DNA of 50,191 nt. It comes from Bacteroidales bacterium (GTDB taxonomy: Bacteria; Bacteroidota; Bacteroidia; Bacteroidales; UBA12077). The position numbers and the translations under genes are program-made. Location of the stretch: positions 1 to 50,191 of the forward strand of contig DAOWGM010000034.1 in NCBI GenBank assembly GCA_030637515.1, read 5' to 3'. The notes beneath the pieces are model-generated. The model worked only from the letters and a program-made list of their open reading frames with translations, did no database searches and was not told the origin of the DNA. This document shows positions 1 through 8,949 of this stretch, in pieces (position 1 is the stretch's first letter; every line of letters begins with the position of its first letter).

Positions 1-1074
1 CCTCTGGCAATAAAACGACTTAAAATTGCTATTGAACAAGCTCGTGAATTTGGATTGCTTGGTAACAACCTTTTTGGAACCGATTTTGAATTCGATATTG
101 AATTAAGATATGGTGCTGGTGCTTTTGTTTGTGGCGAAGAAACATCGCTTATTCATTCAATGGAAGGTTTACGTGGTGAGCCAACAATTAAGCCTCCATA
201 TCCGGCAGAAAAAGGTTACTTAGGAAAACCAACTAACGTAAATAACGTTGAAACATATGCTAATGTACCTGTTATTCTAAGAAAAGGAGCCGATTGGTTT
301 AATACAATTGGTACTGAGAAATCAAAAGGAACAAAAGTTTTTGCTTTAGCAGGTAAGGTTAAAAATGTTGGACTTGTTGAAGTTCCAATGGGAACAACTT
401 TACGAGAAGTAATTTACGATATTGGTGGTGGTATCGAAAATGACAAGAAATTTAAAGCCGTTCAAACTGGAGGTCCTTCAGGTGGCTGTTTAACTGAAAA
501 ACACCTTGATACTCCAATCGATTTTGATAATTTAATTGCTGCTGGTTCTATGATGGGGTCAGGAGGTATGATCGTAATGGATGAAGATGACTGTATGGTT
601 TCAATGGCTAAATTCTATCTTGAATTTACAGTTGAAGAATCATGTGGTAAATGTTCTCCTTGTCGTATTGGGAACAAACGATTACACGAATTATTAGATC
701 GTATTACACAAGGTAAAGGCGAAATGGAAGATCTACAACGTTTACGTAATATGAGTTATGTAATTAAAGATACTTCTCTTTGTGGATTAGGTCAAACTTC
801 TCCAAACCCAGTTCTTTCAACTTTAGATAATTTCTATGATGAATATGTATCGCATGTTACCGATAAGAAATGTACTTCAGGACAGTGTAAAGATCTTATG
901 ACATATTTTGTTATCGAAGAAAACTGTGTGGGTTGTACTGCTTGTGCCAGAGTTTGTCCGGTAGGAGCAATTACAGGAGATAAGAAAGAAGCTCATTACA
1001 TTAATCCTGAGATTTGTATTAAGTGTGGAGCATGTGAAGAGAGATGTAAATTTGATGCAATCATTGTAAAATAA
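1..1074 (+). CDS. hydB: [FeFe]-hydrogenase NADH/flavin subunit HydB (5' end outside window)
   Basis: This is the diaphorase subunit of a trimeric, probably electron-bifurcating, [FeFe] hydrogenase; it binds NAD(H) and FMN and passes electrons to HydA in the cytoplasm. The reading frame is open from base 1, so 357 C-terminal residues are visible and roughly 250-290 N-terminal residues are missing. Visible NuoF-like features are GAGAFVCGEET (flavin site), the NNVET segment, the [4Fe-4S] motif ESCGKCSPC with a later CGLG cysteine, and a C-terminal 2x[4Fe-4S] ferredoxin domain with two CxxCxxCxxxC motifs. The fused ferredoxin distinguishes HydB from plain NuoF. It is followed 14 bases later by hydA, then hydC, as one operon. 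The TTG at base 55 is internal to the gene and is not a start. Confidence 0.95.
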   Translation, partial: PLAIKRLKIAIEQAREFGLLGNNLFGTDFEFDIELRYGAGAFVCGEETSLIHSMEGLRGEPTIKPPYPAEKGYLGKPTNVNNVETYANVPVILRKGADWFNTIGTEKSKGTKVFALAGKVKNVGLVEVPMGTTLREVIYDIGGGIENDKKFKAVQTGGPSGGCLTEKHLDTPIDFDNLIAAGSMMGSGGMIVMDEDDCMVSMAKFYLEFTVEESCGKCSPCRIGNKRLHELLDRITQGKGEMEDLQRLRNMSYVIKDTSLCGLGQTSPNPVLSTLDNFYDEYVSHVTDKKCTSGQCKDLMTYFVIEENCVGCTACARVCPVGAITGDKKEAHYINPEICIKCGACEERCKFDAIIVK

Positions 1075-1088
1075 TAAATTTTAGGACG

Positions 1089-2864
1089 ATGGAAAAAGTA
1101 AAATTAACTATAGATGATAAGCTTATTGAAGTAACAAAAGGTACTACTATTCATAAAGCAGCCAAAGAATTAGGAATTGATATCCCTGTGCTTTGTTACA
1201 TGAATCTTGAAGATTTAAATATTGAAAACAAACCAGGTGGATGTCGTATTTGTGTAGTTGAAGTTGAGGGAAGAAATAATTTAGCTCCTTCATGTTCAAC
1301 TGAAGTTTGGGATGGTATGGTAGTTCATACACATTCAATGCGTGTTATTAACGCACGTAGAACAGTAATGGAATTTATTCTTTCTGATCACCCAAAAGAC
1401 TGCTTAACTTGTGCAAAATCAGGAAACTGTGATTTACAAGATATGGCTGTTAAATTAGGTGTTCGCGAAATTCCTGGACAAGAATATGCAGAAATGTCTG
1501 AATATAAAATCGATTTCTCTCCATCAATTATAAGAGATCTTGATAAATGTATTATGTGTCGTCGTTGCGAAATGATGTGTAACGATTTTCAAACCGTTGG
1601 TGCACTTTCTGCATTCCACCGTGGATTTGAAGCTGCTGTTGGACCTGCATTTGAAATGGAACTTGAAGATTCTCCTTGTACATATTGTGGTCAGTGTGTG
1701 GCTGTTTGTCCTACTGGAGCATTAACTGAAAAAGATCATACAAGAGATGTTATCAATGCACTTGCTGATCCTACAAAAACAGTTATTGTACAAACGGCTC
1801 CTGCAGTTAGAGCTGCTTTGGGTGAGGAATTTGGAATGGAGCCGGGAACATCAGTAACTGGCGAAATGGTTGCTGCATTGCGTCGTTTAGGATTCGATCA
1901 CGTTTTCGATACTGATTTCGCTGCCGATTTAACTATTATGGAAGAAGGTACTGAGTTATTAGATCGTTTAACGAAGCATTTAAATGGCGATAAAGATGTT
2001 AAATTACCAATTCTTACTTCTTGTTGTCCTGCCTGGGTTAGCTTCTTTGAGCATAACTTTCCAGAAATGAGTGATATACCTTCTACTGCGCGTTCTCCAC
2101 AACAAATGTTTGGAGCAATTGCAAAAACATATTTTGCTGATAAAATCAACGTAAAAAGAGAAGATTTAATCGTTGTTTCTATTATGCCATGTTTAGCTAA
2201 AAAATATGAAGCTCAACGCGATGAGTTTAAAGTAGACGGAAATCCTGATGTTGATTTCTCAATCTCAACTCGCGAGTTAGCTCATCTTATTAAAGAGGCA
2301 AACCTTGATTTAAATACATTACCAAAAGAAGACTTTGATAAGCCACTTGGCGAATCTTCAGGTGCTGGTGTTATTTTTGGTGTTACAGGTGGTGTTATTG
2401 AAGCTGCTACTCGTACTGCATATGAATTACATACAGGTAAAAAACTTGAAAAAGTAGAATTTGAACAATTACGTGGTTTCGAAGCTGTAAGAAAAGCAAC
2501 TGTCGATTTTGATGGTACTCCAATTAATATTGGTATAGCACACGGATTAGGACATGCTCGTAAATTGTTAGAAGATATAAAAGCTGGAAAATCAGAATTC
2601 CACGCAATTGAAATTATGTCTTGCCCTGGTGGTTGTATTGGTGGCGGTGGTCAACCATTGCACCATAGCGATTCTGGTATTTTGAAAGCACGTACAAAAG
2701 CAATTTATGCTGAAGATGCTGGTAAACCAATCCGTAAATCTCATGAGAATCCTTACATTATTAAACTATACGAAGAGTTCTTAGGAAAACCAATGAGCGA
2801 AAAAGCACATCATTTATTACATACTTGTTATTTCGATAAGAGTAGAAAAATTGAAATTAGCTAG
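1089..2864 (+). CDS. hydA: [FeFe]-hydrogenase catalytic subunit HydA (canonical)
   Basis: Catalytic subunit (591 aa) that interconverts protons and H2 at the H-cluster. Domains in order: N-terminal [2Fe-2S] plant-type domain (Cys36, 52, 55, 69), His-Cys [4Fe-4S] motif (His101, Cys105, 108, 114), 2x[4Fe-4S] ferredoxin (Cys154-164 and 197-207), then the H-cluster domain. All three signatures are intact: TSCCPAW (residues 310-316, including the proton-relay Cys312), MPCLAKKYE (366-374) and a third motif with ligands Cys511 and Cys515 in CPGGCIGGGGQP. The proton-path pair Glu286/Glu289 is also present. Length and domain order match the HydA of bifurcating HydABC enzymes, whose partners are NAD(H) and ferredoxin. 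It lies between hydB and hydC. This is the functional reference against which the altered paralog at 25535-27253 stands out. Confidence 0.97.
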   Translation: MEKVKLTIDDKLIEVTKGTTIHKAAKELGIDIPVLCYMNLEDLNIENKPGGCRICVVEVEGRNNLAPSCSTEVWDGMVVHTHSMRVINARRTVMEFILSDHPKDCLTCAKSGNCDLQDMAVKLGVREIPGQEYAEMSEYKIDFSPSIIRDLDKCIMCRRCEMMCNDFQTVGALSAFHRGFEAAVGPAFEMELEDSPCTYCGQCVAVCPTGALTEKDHTRDVINALADPTKTVIVQTAPAVRAALGEEFGMEPGTSVTGEMVAALRRLGFDHVFDTDFAADLTIMEEGTELLDRLTKHLNGDKDVKLPILTSCCPAWVSFFEHNFPEMSDIPSTARSPQQMFGAIAKTYFADKINVKREDLIVVSIMPCLAKKYEAQRDEFKVDGNPDVDFSISTRELAHLIKEANLDLNTLPKEDFDKPLGESSGAGVIFGVTGGVIEAATRTAYELHTGKKLEKVEFEQLRGFEAVRKATVDFDGTPINIGIAHGLGHARKLLEDIKAGKSEFHAIEIMSCPGGCIGGGGQPLHHSDSGILKARTKAIYAEDAGKPIRKSHENPYIIKLYEEFLGKPMSEKAHHLLHTCYFDKSRKIEIS

Positions 2865-2894
2865 TTGAAATTTTAAAATTGGAGGATTATATCA

Positions 2895-3383
2895 ATGTCA
2901 AATATAAAAGTTAAAGTAAAAGAAAAGGACTTAAATAAGATTAAAGAAATCTGTAAGTCTTTTAACAACGAACAAGGCGAACTTATTAATGTTCTTCATA
3001 AAACACAACAGCATTTCGGGTATTTACCAGCTGAAATTCAAGAAGTTGTTGCTCAGGAATTAGAAATGTCTGTTGCCAAGGTTTATGGTGTTGTAACGTT
3101 TTATTCGTTTTTCACAATGTTACCTAAAGGTAAATTTCCTATTTCAATTTGTACTGGTACAGCTTGTTATGTTCGTGGTGCAGATAATGTATTACAAGAA
3201 TTCAAACGTCAATTAGATATTGAAGTTGGTGAAACTACTGATGATGGAAAATACTCTTTAAGTTGTCTGCGTTGTGTTGGAGCATGTGGTTTAGCACCAG
3301 TTGTTTTAGTAGGCGATAAGACTTACGGAAGAGTTTCTCCGGAAGGAGTGAAAGAAATTCTTGCCGAATATCAAGATTTATAA
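2895..3383 (+). CDS. hydC: [FeFe]-hydrogenase thioredoxin-like [2Fe-2S] subunit HydC
   Basis: NuoE-like small subunit (162 aa) of the HydABC complex that carries one [2Fe-2S] cluster in a thioredoxin fold and passes electrons within the complex. The four ligands are visible: Cys86 and Cys91 (CTGTAC) and Cys127 and Cys131 (CVGAC). The helical N-terminus ends in VYGVVTFYSFF, typical of NuoE. A strong GGAGG at 2881-2885 precedes the ATG. The gene is last in the operon hydB-hydA-hydC and is followed by a rho-independent terminator. Gene order here is B-A-C, whereas the second copy in this window is C-B-A, so the two operons are not simple recent duplicates. Confidence 0.95.
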   Translation: MSNIKVKVKEKDLNKIKEICKSFNNEQGELINVLHKTQQHFGYLPAEIQEVVAQELEMSVAKVYGVVTFYSFFTMLPKGKFPISICTGTACYVRGADNVLQEFKRQLDIEVGETTDDGKYSLSCLRCVGACGLAPVVLVGDKTYGRVSPEGVKEILAEYQDL

Positions 3384-3440
3384 TTTTAGGTTTTAATTAG
3401 GGTTAGGTAATTTTTGATTACAATCAAATTTTTCCATAAA

Positions 3441-3468
3441 AAGCATCTCGTTTTCGGGATGCTTTTTT
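3441..3468 (+). terminator. Rho-independent terminator after hydC
   Basis: A 10-bp stem AAGCATCTCG / CGGGATGCTT (one G-T pair) with a TTTT loop is followed by a T-run. It ends the hydBAC operon and separates it from the lipid-type cluster. The stem core matches the terminator at 14515-14544. Confidence 0.85.
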
Positions 3469-3555
3469 ATTTCAATTTATGTATACTGCTTTACAGAAAA
3501 CTTGGTACAAGATATCTTTTAAAATATTTGAATAATATTTTATTTGACTTTCGTT

Positions 3556-3563
3556 TAATTTTG
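3556..3563 (+). promoter_or_regulatory. Possible -7 box for the lipid-type operon
   Basis: TAATTTTG fits the Bacteroidota -7 consensus TAnnTTTG and lies 33 bases before the UbiA start. A TTTG at 3527-3530 is too far upstream (25-base spacer), so the -33 element is weak or missing. The rest of the 213-base gap holds only the hydC terminator. Confidence 0.35.
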
Positions 3564-3596
3564 GTAAATTGTATCATAAACAAATGATAAAATTCG

Positions 3597-4529
3597 ATGA
3601 CTGAGAAAAAAATGTCCTTTTTAAAACGTTTTCTAATTTATCAAAAAGAGCGATTTCCCCTTGTTCAAAACAGTATGTTTTTAGCGGCCTTTTCATTTTC
3701 AGCTATTTCGTATTCACGTATATGTAGAGGAGAAGAAGGATTTGTTCAAATGAAATTATTCGTTTCGGCTGCAATTACAACAATTACTTTATTTTTTTTA
3801 TTGCGTATTGCAGATGAATTTAAGGATAGAGAAGAAGATGCAAAATACCGACCTCACTTACCTGTTCCGAGAGGTTTGATTTCTTTTAAAGAACTTAAAA
3901 TTATGGCAATAATTACATTAGTTATTCAAATAATAATTAATGTGATACTAACACCTAAAATGCTGATTTGGCTACTTATTCCACAATTTTTCTTTTTGCT
4001 TATGCTTAAAGAATTTTTTATATCAAAATGGTTAAAAAAGAATTGGTCGATATATGTATTATCTCATATGTTCTTTTTTCCTGCAATCGATATTTATTCA
4101 AGTGGAATGGACTGGTATATGGAAGGTCCGGGGTATGCTCCATTCGGAATGTTTTTCTTTTTTCTGGTATCTTATATGAATGGAATAGTGTGGGAAATAG
4201 GTAGGAAAATTAAAACTAAGGAAGAGGAAGAGCATAATAGTTACACCAAACTTTATGGAACCAGAAGGGCTGTTTGGATATGGATTACTTCAATTAGCGT
4301 TGCTTATATTTTTAGTTTAATGGCCGCGTACTATGTTAATTTTGGATGGTTGGGAGCATTTATATTATCTTTTATTTATTTATCTTCTTTGGTATATGGT
4401 ATAATTTTTCTTTTTCACAGAACAGCTAAGTTGTCAAAATTAATTGAAATGGCTTCTGGTAGTTGGGGGTTATTTATGTATTTAACCTTAGGAGCATTAC
4501 CTATGTTAATTCAACTTTTGAACAACTAA
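3597..4529 (+). CDS. UbiA-family prenyltransferase
   Basis: Integral membrane protein (310 aa) with about eight hydrophobic segments. The UbiA superfamily transfers a prenyl chain from a polyprenyl diphosphate to an aromatic or other acceptor using Mg2+ held by Asp-rich motifs. The first motif is seen exactly as DxxxDxxxD (Asp73, Asp77, Asp81), followed by RPHLPVPRG, the usual RP..RG continuation. A second acidic/charged loop follows WEIGRKIKTKEEEE in the place of the second Asp motif. It is the first gene of a same-strand run of eight genes. The acceptor cannot be told from sequence; a lipid or quinone-like acceptor is possible. It does not look like the housekeeping menaquinone enzyme MenA in context, because no men genes are nearby. 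Confidence 0.8.
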   Translation: MTEKKMSFLKRFLIYQKERFPLVQNSMFLAAFSFSAISYSRICRGEEGFVQMKLFVSAAITTITLFFLLRIADEFKDREEDAKYRPHLPVPRGLISFKELKIMAIITLVIQIIINVILTPKMLIWLLIPQFFFLLMLKEFFISKWLKKNWSIYVLSHMFFFPAIDIYSSGMDWYMEGPGYAPFGMFFFFLVSYMNGIVWEIGRKIKTKEEEEHNSYTKLYGTRRAVWIWITSISVAYIFSLMAAYYVNFGWLGAFILSFIYLSSLVYGIIFLFHRTAKLSKLIEMASGSWGLFMYLTLGALPMLIQLLNN

Positions 4530-4564
4530 AAGTTAAAATAAACCGTTGATAAGATTGAGATAAG

Positions 4565-7159
4565 ATGAAAAGCATAATTAAGCCTGGAGATGAAATTCCT
4601 AAAAGTATTGGAGGAAAAGCGAAAAACCTTTTAGAAATGGTATCCCATGGGATACCTACTTCACCTTTTATTGTTGTTCCGGATACATGGTTTGAATCTC
4701 TTTGTAAGACTGGATTAGTTTCAGAATCGGGTATTCCATATTTTGATAAGATAAAAATCCCTGAATCAGTACTAAGTGAAATAAAGTGTAGTCTCAGTGA
4801 TGATTGTAAGTATGTTGCAGTACGATCATCGTACAGAGATGAAGACTCGGACAAATATTCTTATGCAGGACAATTTAAAACAAAGCTTTTTGTTCCTTTT
4901 GAAAAACTAGAAGAGGCAATATTGGAGGTCTGGGCATCAGTAAAAAGTAAGGAAGTACAAGAGTATTGCAAAACACATGGACTAAAGCCGTATAATTATT
5001 TATCTGTAATTATACAAGAAATGATACAGCCAACGGTTTCAGGAGTTGCTTTTAGCATGAATCCTGTAACTGGCCATCGCAAGCAGAAATTAATAAATAC
5101 GGTATTTGGATTAGGCGAAGGTTTGGTATCGGGCGAGCTTAAAAGTGATCAGTTTATAGTAACTAATAATAAAATTGAGCAAGAAATAACATCAAAAGAG
5201 CATCAGTTTGTATTTGATAAAGATTCAGGTTTTGGAATTGTTCAAGAAATCATTGAGGCAGATAAAAGAGATATTCCTACAATTTCTAAAGAACAAGTTG
5301 AAATCATCTGTCAAAAACTGGATTTGCTAAAAAATCTGTTTGGTAAACATCAAGATATTGAATTTGCCTTTTTAGGCGACAAATTATACATACTTCAATC
5401 ACGACCGATAACAAACTTGCATAAATTATCTGAAATAAACGGACGATATATTGTTTGGGACAATAGTAATATTGTAGAATCATATCCCGGAATAACGTCT
5501 CCACTTACTTTTTCATACATTATTCAACTTTACGATAGGGCATACAGGCAATTTGTTGAATTAATGGGGGTTTCACAAAAAGAAATTGAGAAGAATAGTG
5601 ATTATTTTGCTAATATGCTGGGTTATCTAAATGGGCGAATATATTATAATTTAAGGTCGTGGTATAAAATGATAGCGATGCTGCCAGGATATTCATTTAA
5701 TGCTCGTTTTATGGAAAAAATGATGGGGGTTAAAGAGAAATTTGATCTTGACGATGTAGTACAAAAATCAAAATTCAAAGATTTTTTTAGGATTATATAT
5801 ATGATATATAGTATTTTAAAAAACTCTATAACTCTTGAAGCTCAAAAGAGAAAGTTTACTCGTTTCTTTAATAATTTGGAAACTTCATATATATCAATAG
5901 ATCCTGATTCATTAACTGCTGATCAGATAATGGCATTATATAAAAAGCATGAAAATCTTTTATTGAAAAATTGGAAAGCTCCATTAGTGAATGATTTTTT
6001 TGCCATGATTTACTTTGGATTACTTCAGAAATCGATGTCGGGTTTATTTGGGAAAGAAACTAATATTCATAACGATCTTTTGTTTGATATAAAAACTATA
6101 ATAACAACAGAACCGGCAGAATTAATTGAAGAGATTGTTTTAAAAATATTCGAAACAGAAAGCTTCTACACACTATTCAAATCAAATTCAGCAAAGGAAA
6201 TATTATATGCTTTATTAGATGATAAAAAATATGAATTGATAAACGACCAAATCATAAGTTATATAGATAAGTTTGGAGATCGACAAGTTGGTGAACTAAA
6301 ATTAGAAACAAAGACATACAGACATCATCCAGAAATGTTTATCTCTGTTTTACAATCATATATTCTAAGAGATCGTAAACCTTCCTTACTTCAAAGAAGA
6401 TCCGAATCTAAAATAAGAGTTGAAGCTGAAAGAAAAGTTCGTAAGAGATTAAGATTTAAACCATTTAAATATATTTTAATAAAACATATTACAAGGAGGA
6501 CAAGAAATTTAGTTAGTGGACGCGAGAACCTACGATTTTATCGAACCAGAGCTTTTGGCTCATCACGGCTAATCTTTTTAACGCTTGGAAAAATCTTTTA
6601 TAGTGAAGATCTATTAAGTAAACCTGAAGATATTTTCATGCTTACTAAGGACGAAATTTTTAGTTTTATTCAAGGTACTTCTGCTAACTATAATTTAAAA
6701 GATTTGGTTAAAATAAGAAATTCTCAATTTGAAAAATATTACCAAGAACCTGTTCAAGGTGAAAGAATAAAAACGCATGGAATCGTCTATCAAGGCAATT
6801 CATTTTATCAGGAAAATCCTATTATAACTACTATAGATGGATTAAAGGGTATAGGTTGTTGCAAAGGTATTGTAAAAGGTAAGGTAAAAATAATTTCAAG
6901 TCCAGAACAAGCTTTATGTATGGATGGAGACATATTAGTAACCACTACAACCGATCCGGGATGGGTAACAATTTTTCCTTCAATATCCGGTATTTTGGTT
7001 GAAAGAGGGAGTTTGCTTAGTCATGCTGCTATTGTTTCTCGAGAAATGGGAATTCCTTGCATAGTTGGAATTAATGGACTTACTGAAAAGCTTAAATCCG
7101 GAGATTATATTGAAATGGATGGAGAAAAAGGAATTGTTAATATTGTAAATGAGCAATAA
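4565..7159 (+). CDS. Rifampin-phosphotransferase-like dikinase (PEP-synthase family)
   Basis: 864 aa. The N-terminal ~300 residues are a PEP/pyruvate-dikinase ATP-grasp domain (GGKAKNLLEM near residue 17, then VAVRSSYRDED). The C-terminal ~80 residues are the swivelling phosphohistidine domain, with GSLLSHAAIVSREMGIPCIVG placing the catalytic histidine at residue 820. A long middle region (about 300-760) is unlike the PEP/pyruvate-binding barrel, which would normally lie after the His domain and is absent. This order and length match rifampin phosphotransferases (ATP-grasp, substrate domain, His domain), which split ATP to AMP and phosphates and phosphorylate a hydroxyl group. The substrate here is unknown. 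Neighbours suggest a lipid or isoprenoid alcohol, but that is inference. It is followed directly (stop then ATG) by the DUF3419 gene. Confidence 0.8.
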   Translation: MKSIIKPGDEIPKSIGGKAKNLLEMVSHGIPTSPFIVVPDTWFESLCKTGLVSESGIPYFDKIKIPESVLSEIKCSLSDDCKYVAVRSSYRDEDSDKYSYAGQFKTKLFVPFEKLEEAILEVWASVKSKEVQEYCKTHGLKPYNYLSVIIQEMIQPTVSGVAFSMNPVTGHRKQKLINTVFGLGEGLVSGELKSDQFIVTNNKIEQEITSKEHQFVFDKDSGFGIVQEIIEADKRDIPTISKEQVEIICQKLDLLKNLFGKHQDIEFAFLGDKLYILQSRPITNLHKLSEINGRYIVWDNSNIVESYPGITSPLTFSYIIQLYDRAYRQFVELMGVSQKEIEKNSDYFANMLGYLNGRIYYNLRSWYKMIAMLPGYSFNARFMEKMMGVKEKFDLDDVVQKSKFKDFFRIIYMIYSILKNSITLEAQKRKFTRFFNNLETSYISIDPDSLTADQIMALYKKHENLLLKNWKAPLVNDFFAMIYFGLLQKSMSGLFGKETNIHNDLLFDIKTIITTEPAELIEEIVLKIFETESFYTLFKSNSAKEILYALLDDKKYELINDQIISYIDKFGDRQVGELKLETKTYRHHPEMFISVLQSYILRDRKPSLLQRRSESKIRVEAERKVRKRLRFKPFKYILIKHITRRTRNLVSGRENLRFYRTRAFGSSRLIFLTLGKIFYSEDLLSKPEDIFMLTKDEIFSFIQGTSANYNLKDLVKIRNSQFEKYYQEPVQGERIKTHGIVYQGNSFYQENPIITTIDGLKGIGCCKGIVKGKVKIISSPEQALCMDGDILVTTTTDPGWVTIFPSISGILVERGSLLSHAAIVSREMGIPCIVGINGLTEKLKSGDYIEMDGEKGIVNIVNEQ

Positions 7160-8254
7160 ATGAAATCCGGACACTTACATAAAGTTTCATTTGATAAAAT
7201 ACGATATGCTAATTGTTGGGAAGATGCAGATGTTTTAATAGAAGCAATAAACCCAAAAAAAGATGATGTTATATTATCTATTGGATCTGCTGGAGATAAC
7301 TGCTTTACATTGTTATCTGAGAGTCCCGCATCTGTAATTGTATACGATATAAGTAAAGTACAGCTCTTTTTAATTGAGCTTAAAAAGGCATCATTTCAGG
7401 CATTAAAGTATACTGAATTCTTAAATTTTTTAGGATTTATAAATTATGATAATCGGGAACAGGTATATCAAAAGCACATTAGAGCTATTATTTCATCGGA
7501 TGCTAGAGGGTATTGGGATAATAACATTCAGTTAATTCAAAAAGGAATTATTTTTTGCGGAAAATTCGAAAAATATTTTCTAAGCTATAGAAAATGGATT
7601 CAGCCCTTACTAGCTTCAAAATCAACAATTAATAAGTTTTTTTCCGAATCAGCTGATGAAAAATCAATAGTTAAATTTAAAAAAAGATTATCTAAACCAA
7701 TATTAAAAGGCTTGTTTAGTTTATTCTTTGGGAAACATGTAATGGGGGCTGTTGGACGTTCTCCAAGATTTTATGATGAAGTTCAAATTGATTCATCAAA
7801 ATATCTGTTAAATAAATTTTCAGAGTTTATTCTTAGAAAGGATAGCTACAAAAACCACTATATTCATTTTATTGCAAAAGGTTACTTTTCACCAGTTTTA
7901 CCACATTATGCCAGAAAGGAAAATTTTGAAAATATTAAAAATAATTTATCAATACTTACGTTAAAACAAGGCTATTTGGATGATGGCATAGAAAGAGAAA
8001 AGGGAATTACTGCTATTAATTGCTCCGATATTTTTGAATATATGAATGTAGAACAGATTAAAAAATTCACGAATCTTCTAATAAATAAATGCGATAAAGG
8101 CACAAGAATTGTCTATTGGAATCTCATGGTTGATAGGTATTTGTCTGATATACTTCCTGAGAGATTGAGTTATTCTAAGGATATATCACAAATTCTGACA
8201 GAAAAGGATAAGTTATTTTTTTATAAAAGATTTATCCATGAAACTATTATATAA
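7160..8254 (+). CDS. DUF3419/BtaA-like aminocarboxypropyl transferase
   Basis: 364 aa. The N-terminal part has RYANCWEDADVL followed by ILSIGSAGDN (residues 38-47, SAM-binding glycine loop) and VYDISKVQLFLIELK. This pattern is typical of the DUF3419 family, whose known member BtaA moves the 3-amino-3-carboxypropyl group of SAM onto diacylglycerol to start betaine-lipid synthesis. Partner BtaB-like N-methyltransferase sequence is not seen in this gene or next to it, so the product may not be a betaine lipid. The ATG follows the upstream stop codon without a gap, indicating tight translational coupling. Family assignment is fairly secure; the reaction is inferred. Confidence 0.75.
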   Translation: MKSGHLHKVSFDKIRYANCWEDADVLIEAINPKKDDVILSIGSAGDNCFTLLSESPASVIVYDISKVQLFLIELKKASFQALKYTEFLNFLGFINYDNREQVYQKHIRAIISSDARGYWDNNIQLIQKGIIFCGKFEKYFLSYRKWIQPLLASKSTINKFFSESADEKSIVKFKKRLSKPILKGLFSLFFGKHVMGAVGRSPRFYDEVQIDSSKYLLNKFSEFILRKDSYKNHYIHFIAKGYFSPVLPHYARKENFENIKNNLSILTLKQGYLDDGIEREKGITAINCSDIFEYMNVEQIKKFTNLLINKCDKGTRIVYWNLMVDRYLSDILPERLSYSKDISQILTEKDKLFFYKRFIHETII

Positions 8255-8265
8255 TAAGAGAAACA

Positions 8266-8949
8266 ATGAAATATAATTTGAATAATATCAATGATATTCA
8301 TGCCTTATTAATTATGGGAGGTGTATTTGTTGTTATTATTGGAGTAGCTGAAATTTTAAAGAGAAAATTAAAAGTCAAAAGTGAGTATAGTCGAAAATTT
8401 ATTCATATTGCTATTGGGATGGTTTGCGTGTTAGCTCCTTTTAGAATTATGAACCATTGGTATGTTCTTACTCTTACAGGTATTTTTATTTTATTTTTGT
8501 TTAACGATCGTAAAGTAAAATATATTTCTTCTTTACAAGTAAATAGAAAATCACATGGAGACATACTCTTACCTATTACAATTTATTTAAACTATCTTTT
8601 ATTTAGATATTATGGATTTCATCCTGTTTTCTATTTGCCTCTATTAATACTATCTATTAGCGATCCTGCGGCATATTTTGGAGGAGAATTATTCAATAAA
8701 AGCAAAAAATCATTACCAGGCTCAATTTCATTTTTCATCACGGCTTTAATTGCTACCTGGATTTTATTTAGTATTTGTAATTTACAACCAGCAAGTCATA
8801 AAATATTATTGACATTATCTTGTGCGGTGCTTGGAACCCTTGTTGAGTCCATTAGCTTAAAGGGTTGGGATAACATCACTTTGCCAATTACACTTGGTGT
8901 AATTTTAATCATTTACTTTGAATATATAGCTCAATATGGAATTAATTAA
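8266..8949 (+). CDS. Polyprenol/diacylglycerol kinase-like membrane protein (CTP-dependent type)
   Basis: 227 aa with about seven membrane segments. It carries marks of the dolichol kinase / phytol kinase / Dgk1 group, which use CTP to phosphorylate lipid alcohols: SRKFIHIAIG near residue 43, KSHGD near residue 95, LSISDPAAYFGG, KKSLPGSISFF and ESISLKGWDNITLPI. These elements are also shared with phosphatidate cytidylyltransferases, which are usually longer. It lies between the DUF3419 gene and the GNAT gene and overlaps the latter by 14 bases. Role inferred: phosphorylation of a lipid alcohol used or recycled by this pathway. Confidence 0.7.
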   Translation: MKYNLNNINDIHALLIMGGVFVVIIGVAEILKRKLKVKSEYSRKFIHIAIGMVCVLAPFRIMNHWYVLTLTGIFILFLFNDRKVKYISSLQVNRKSHGDILLPITIYLNYLLFRYYGFHPVFYLPLLILSISDPAAYFGGELFNKSKKSLPGSISFFITALIATWILFSICNLQPASHKILLTLSCAVLGTLVESISLKGWDNITLPITLGVILIIYFEYIAQYGIN

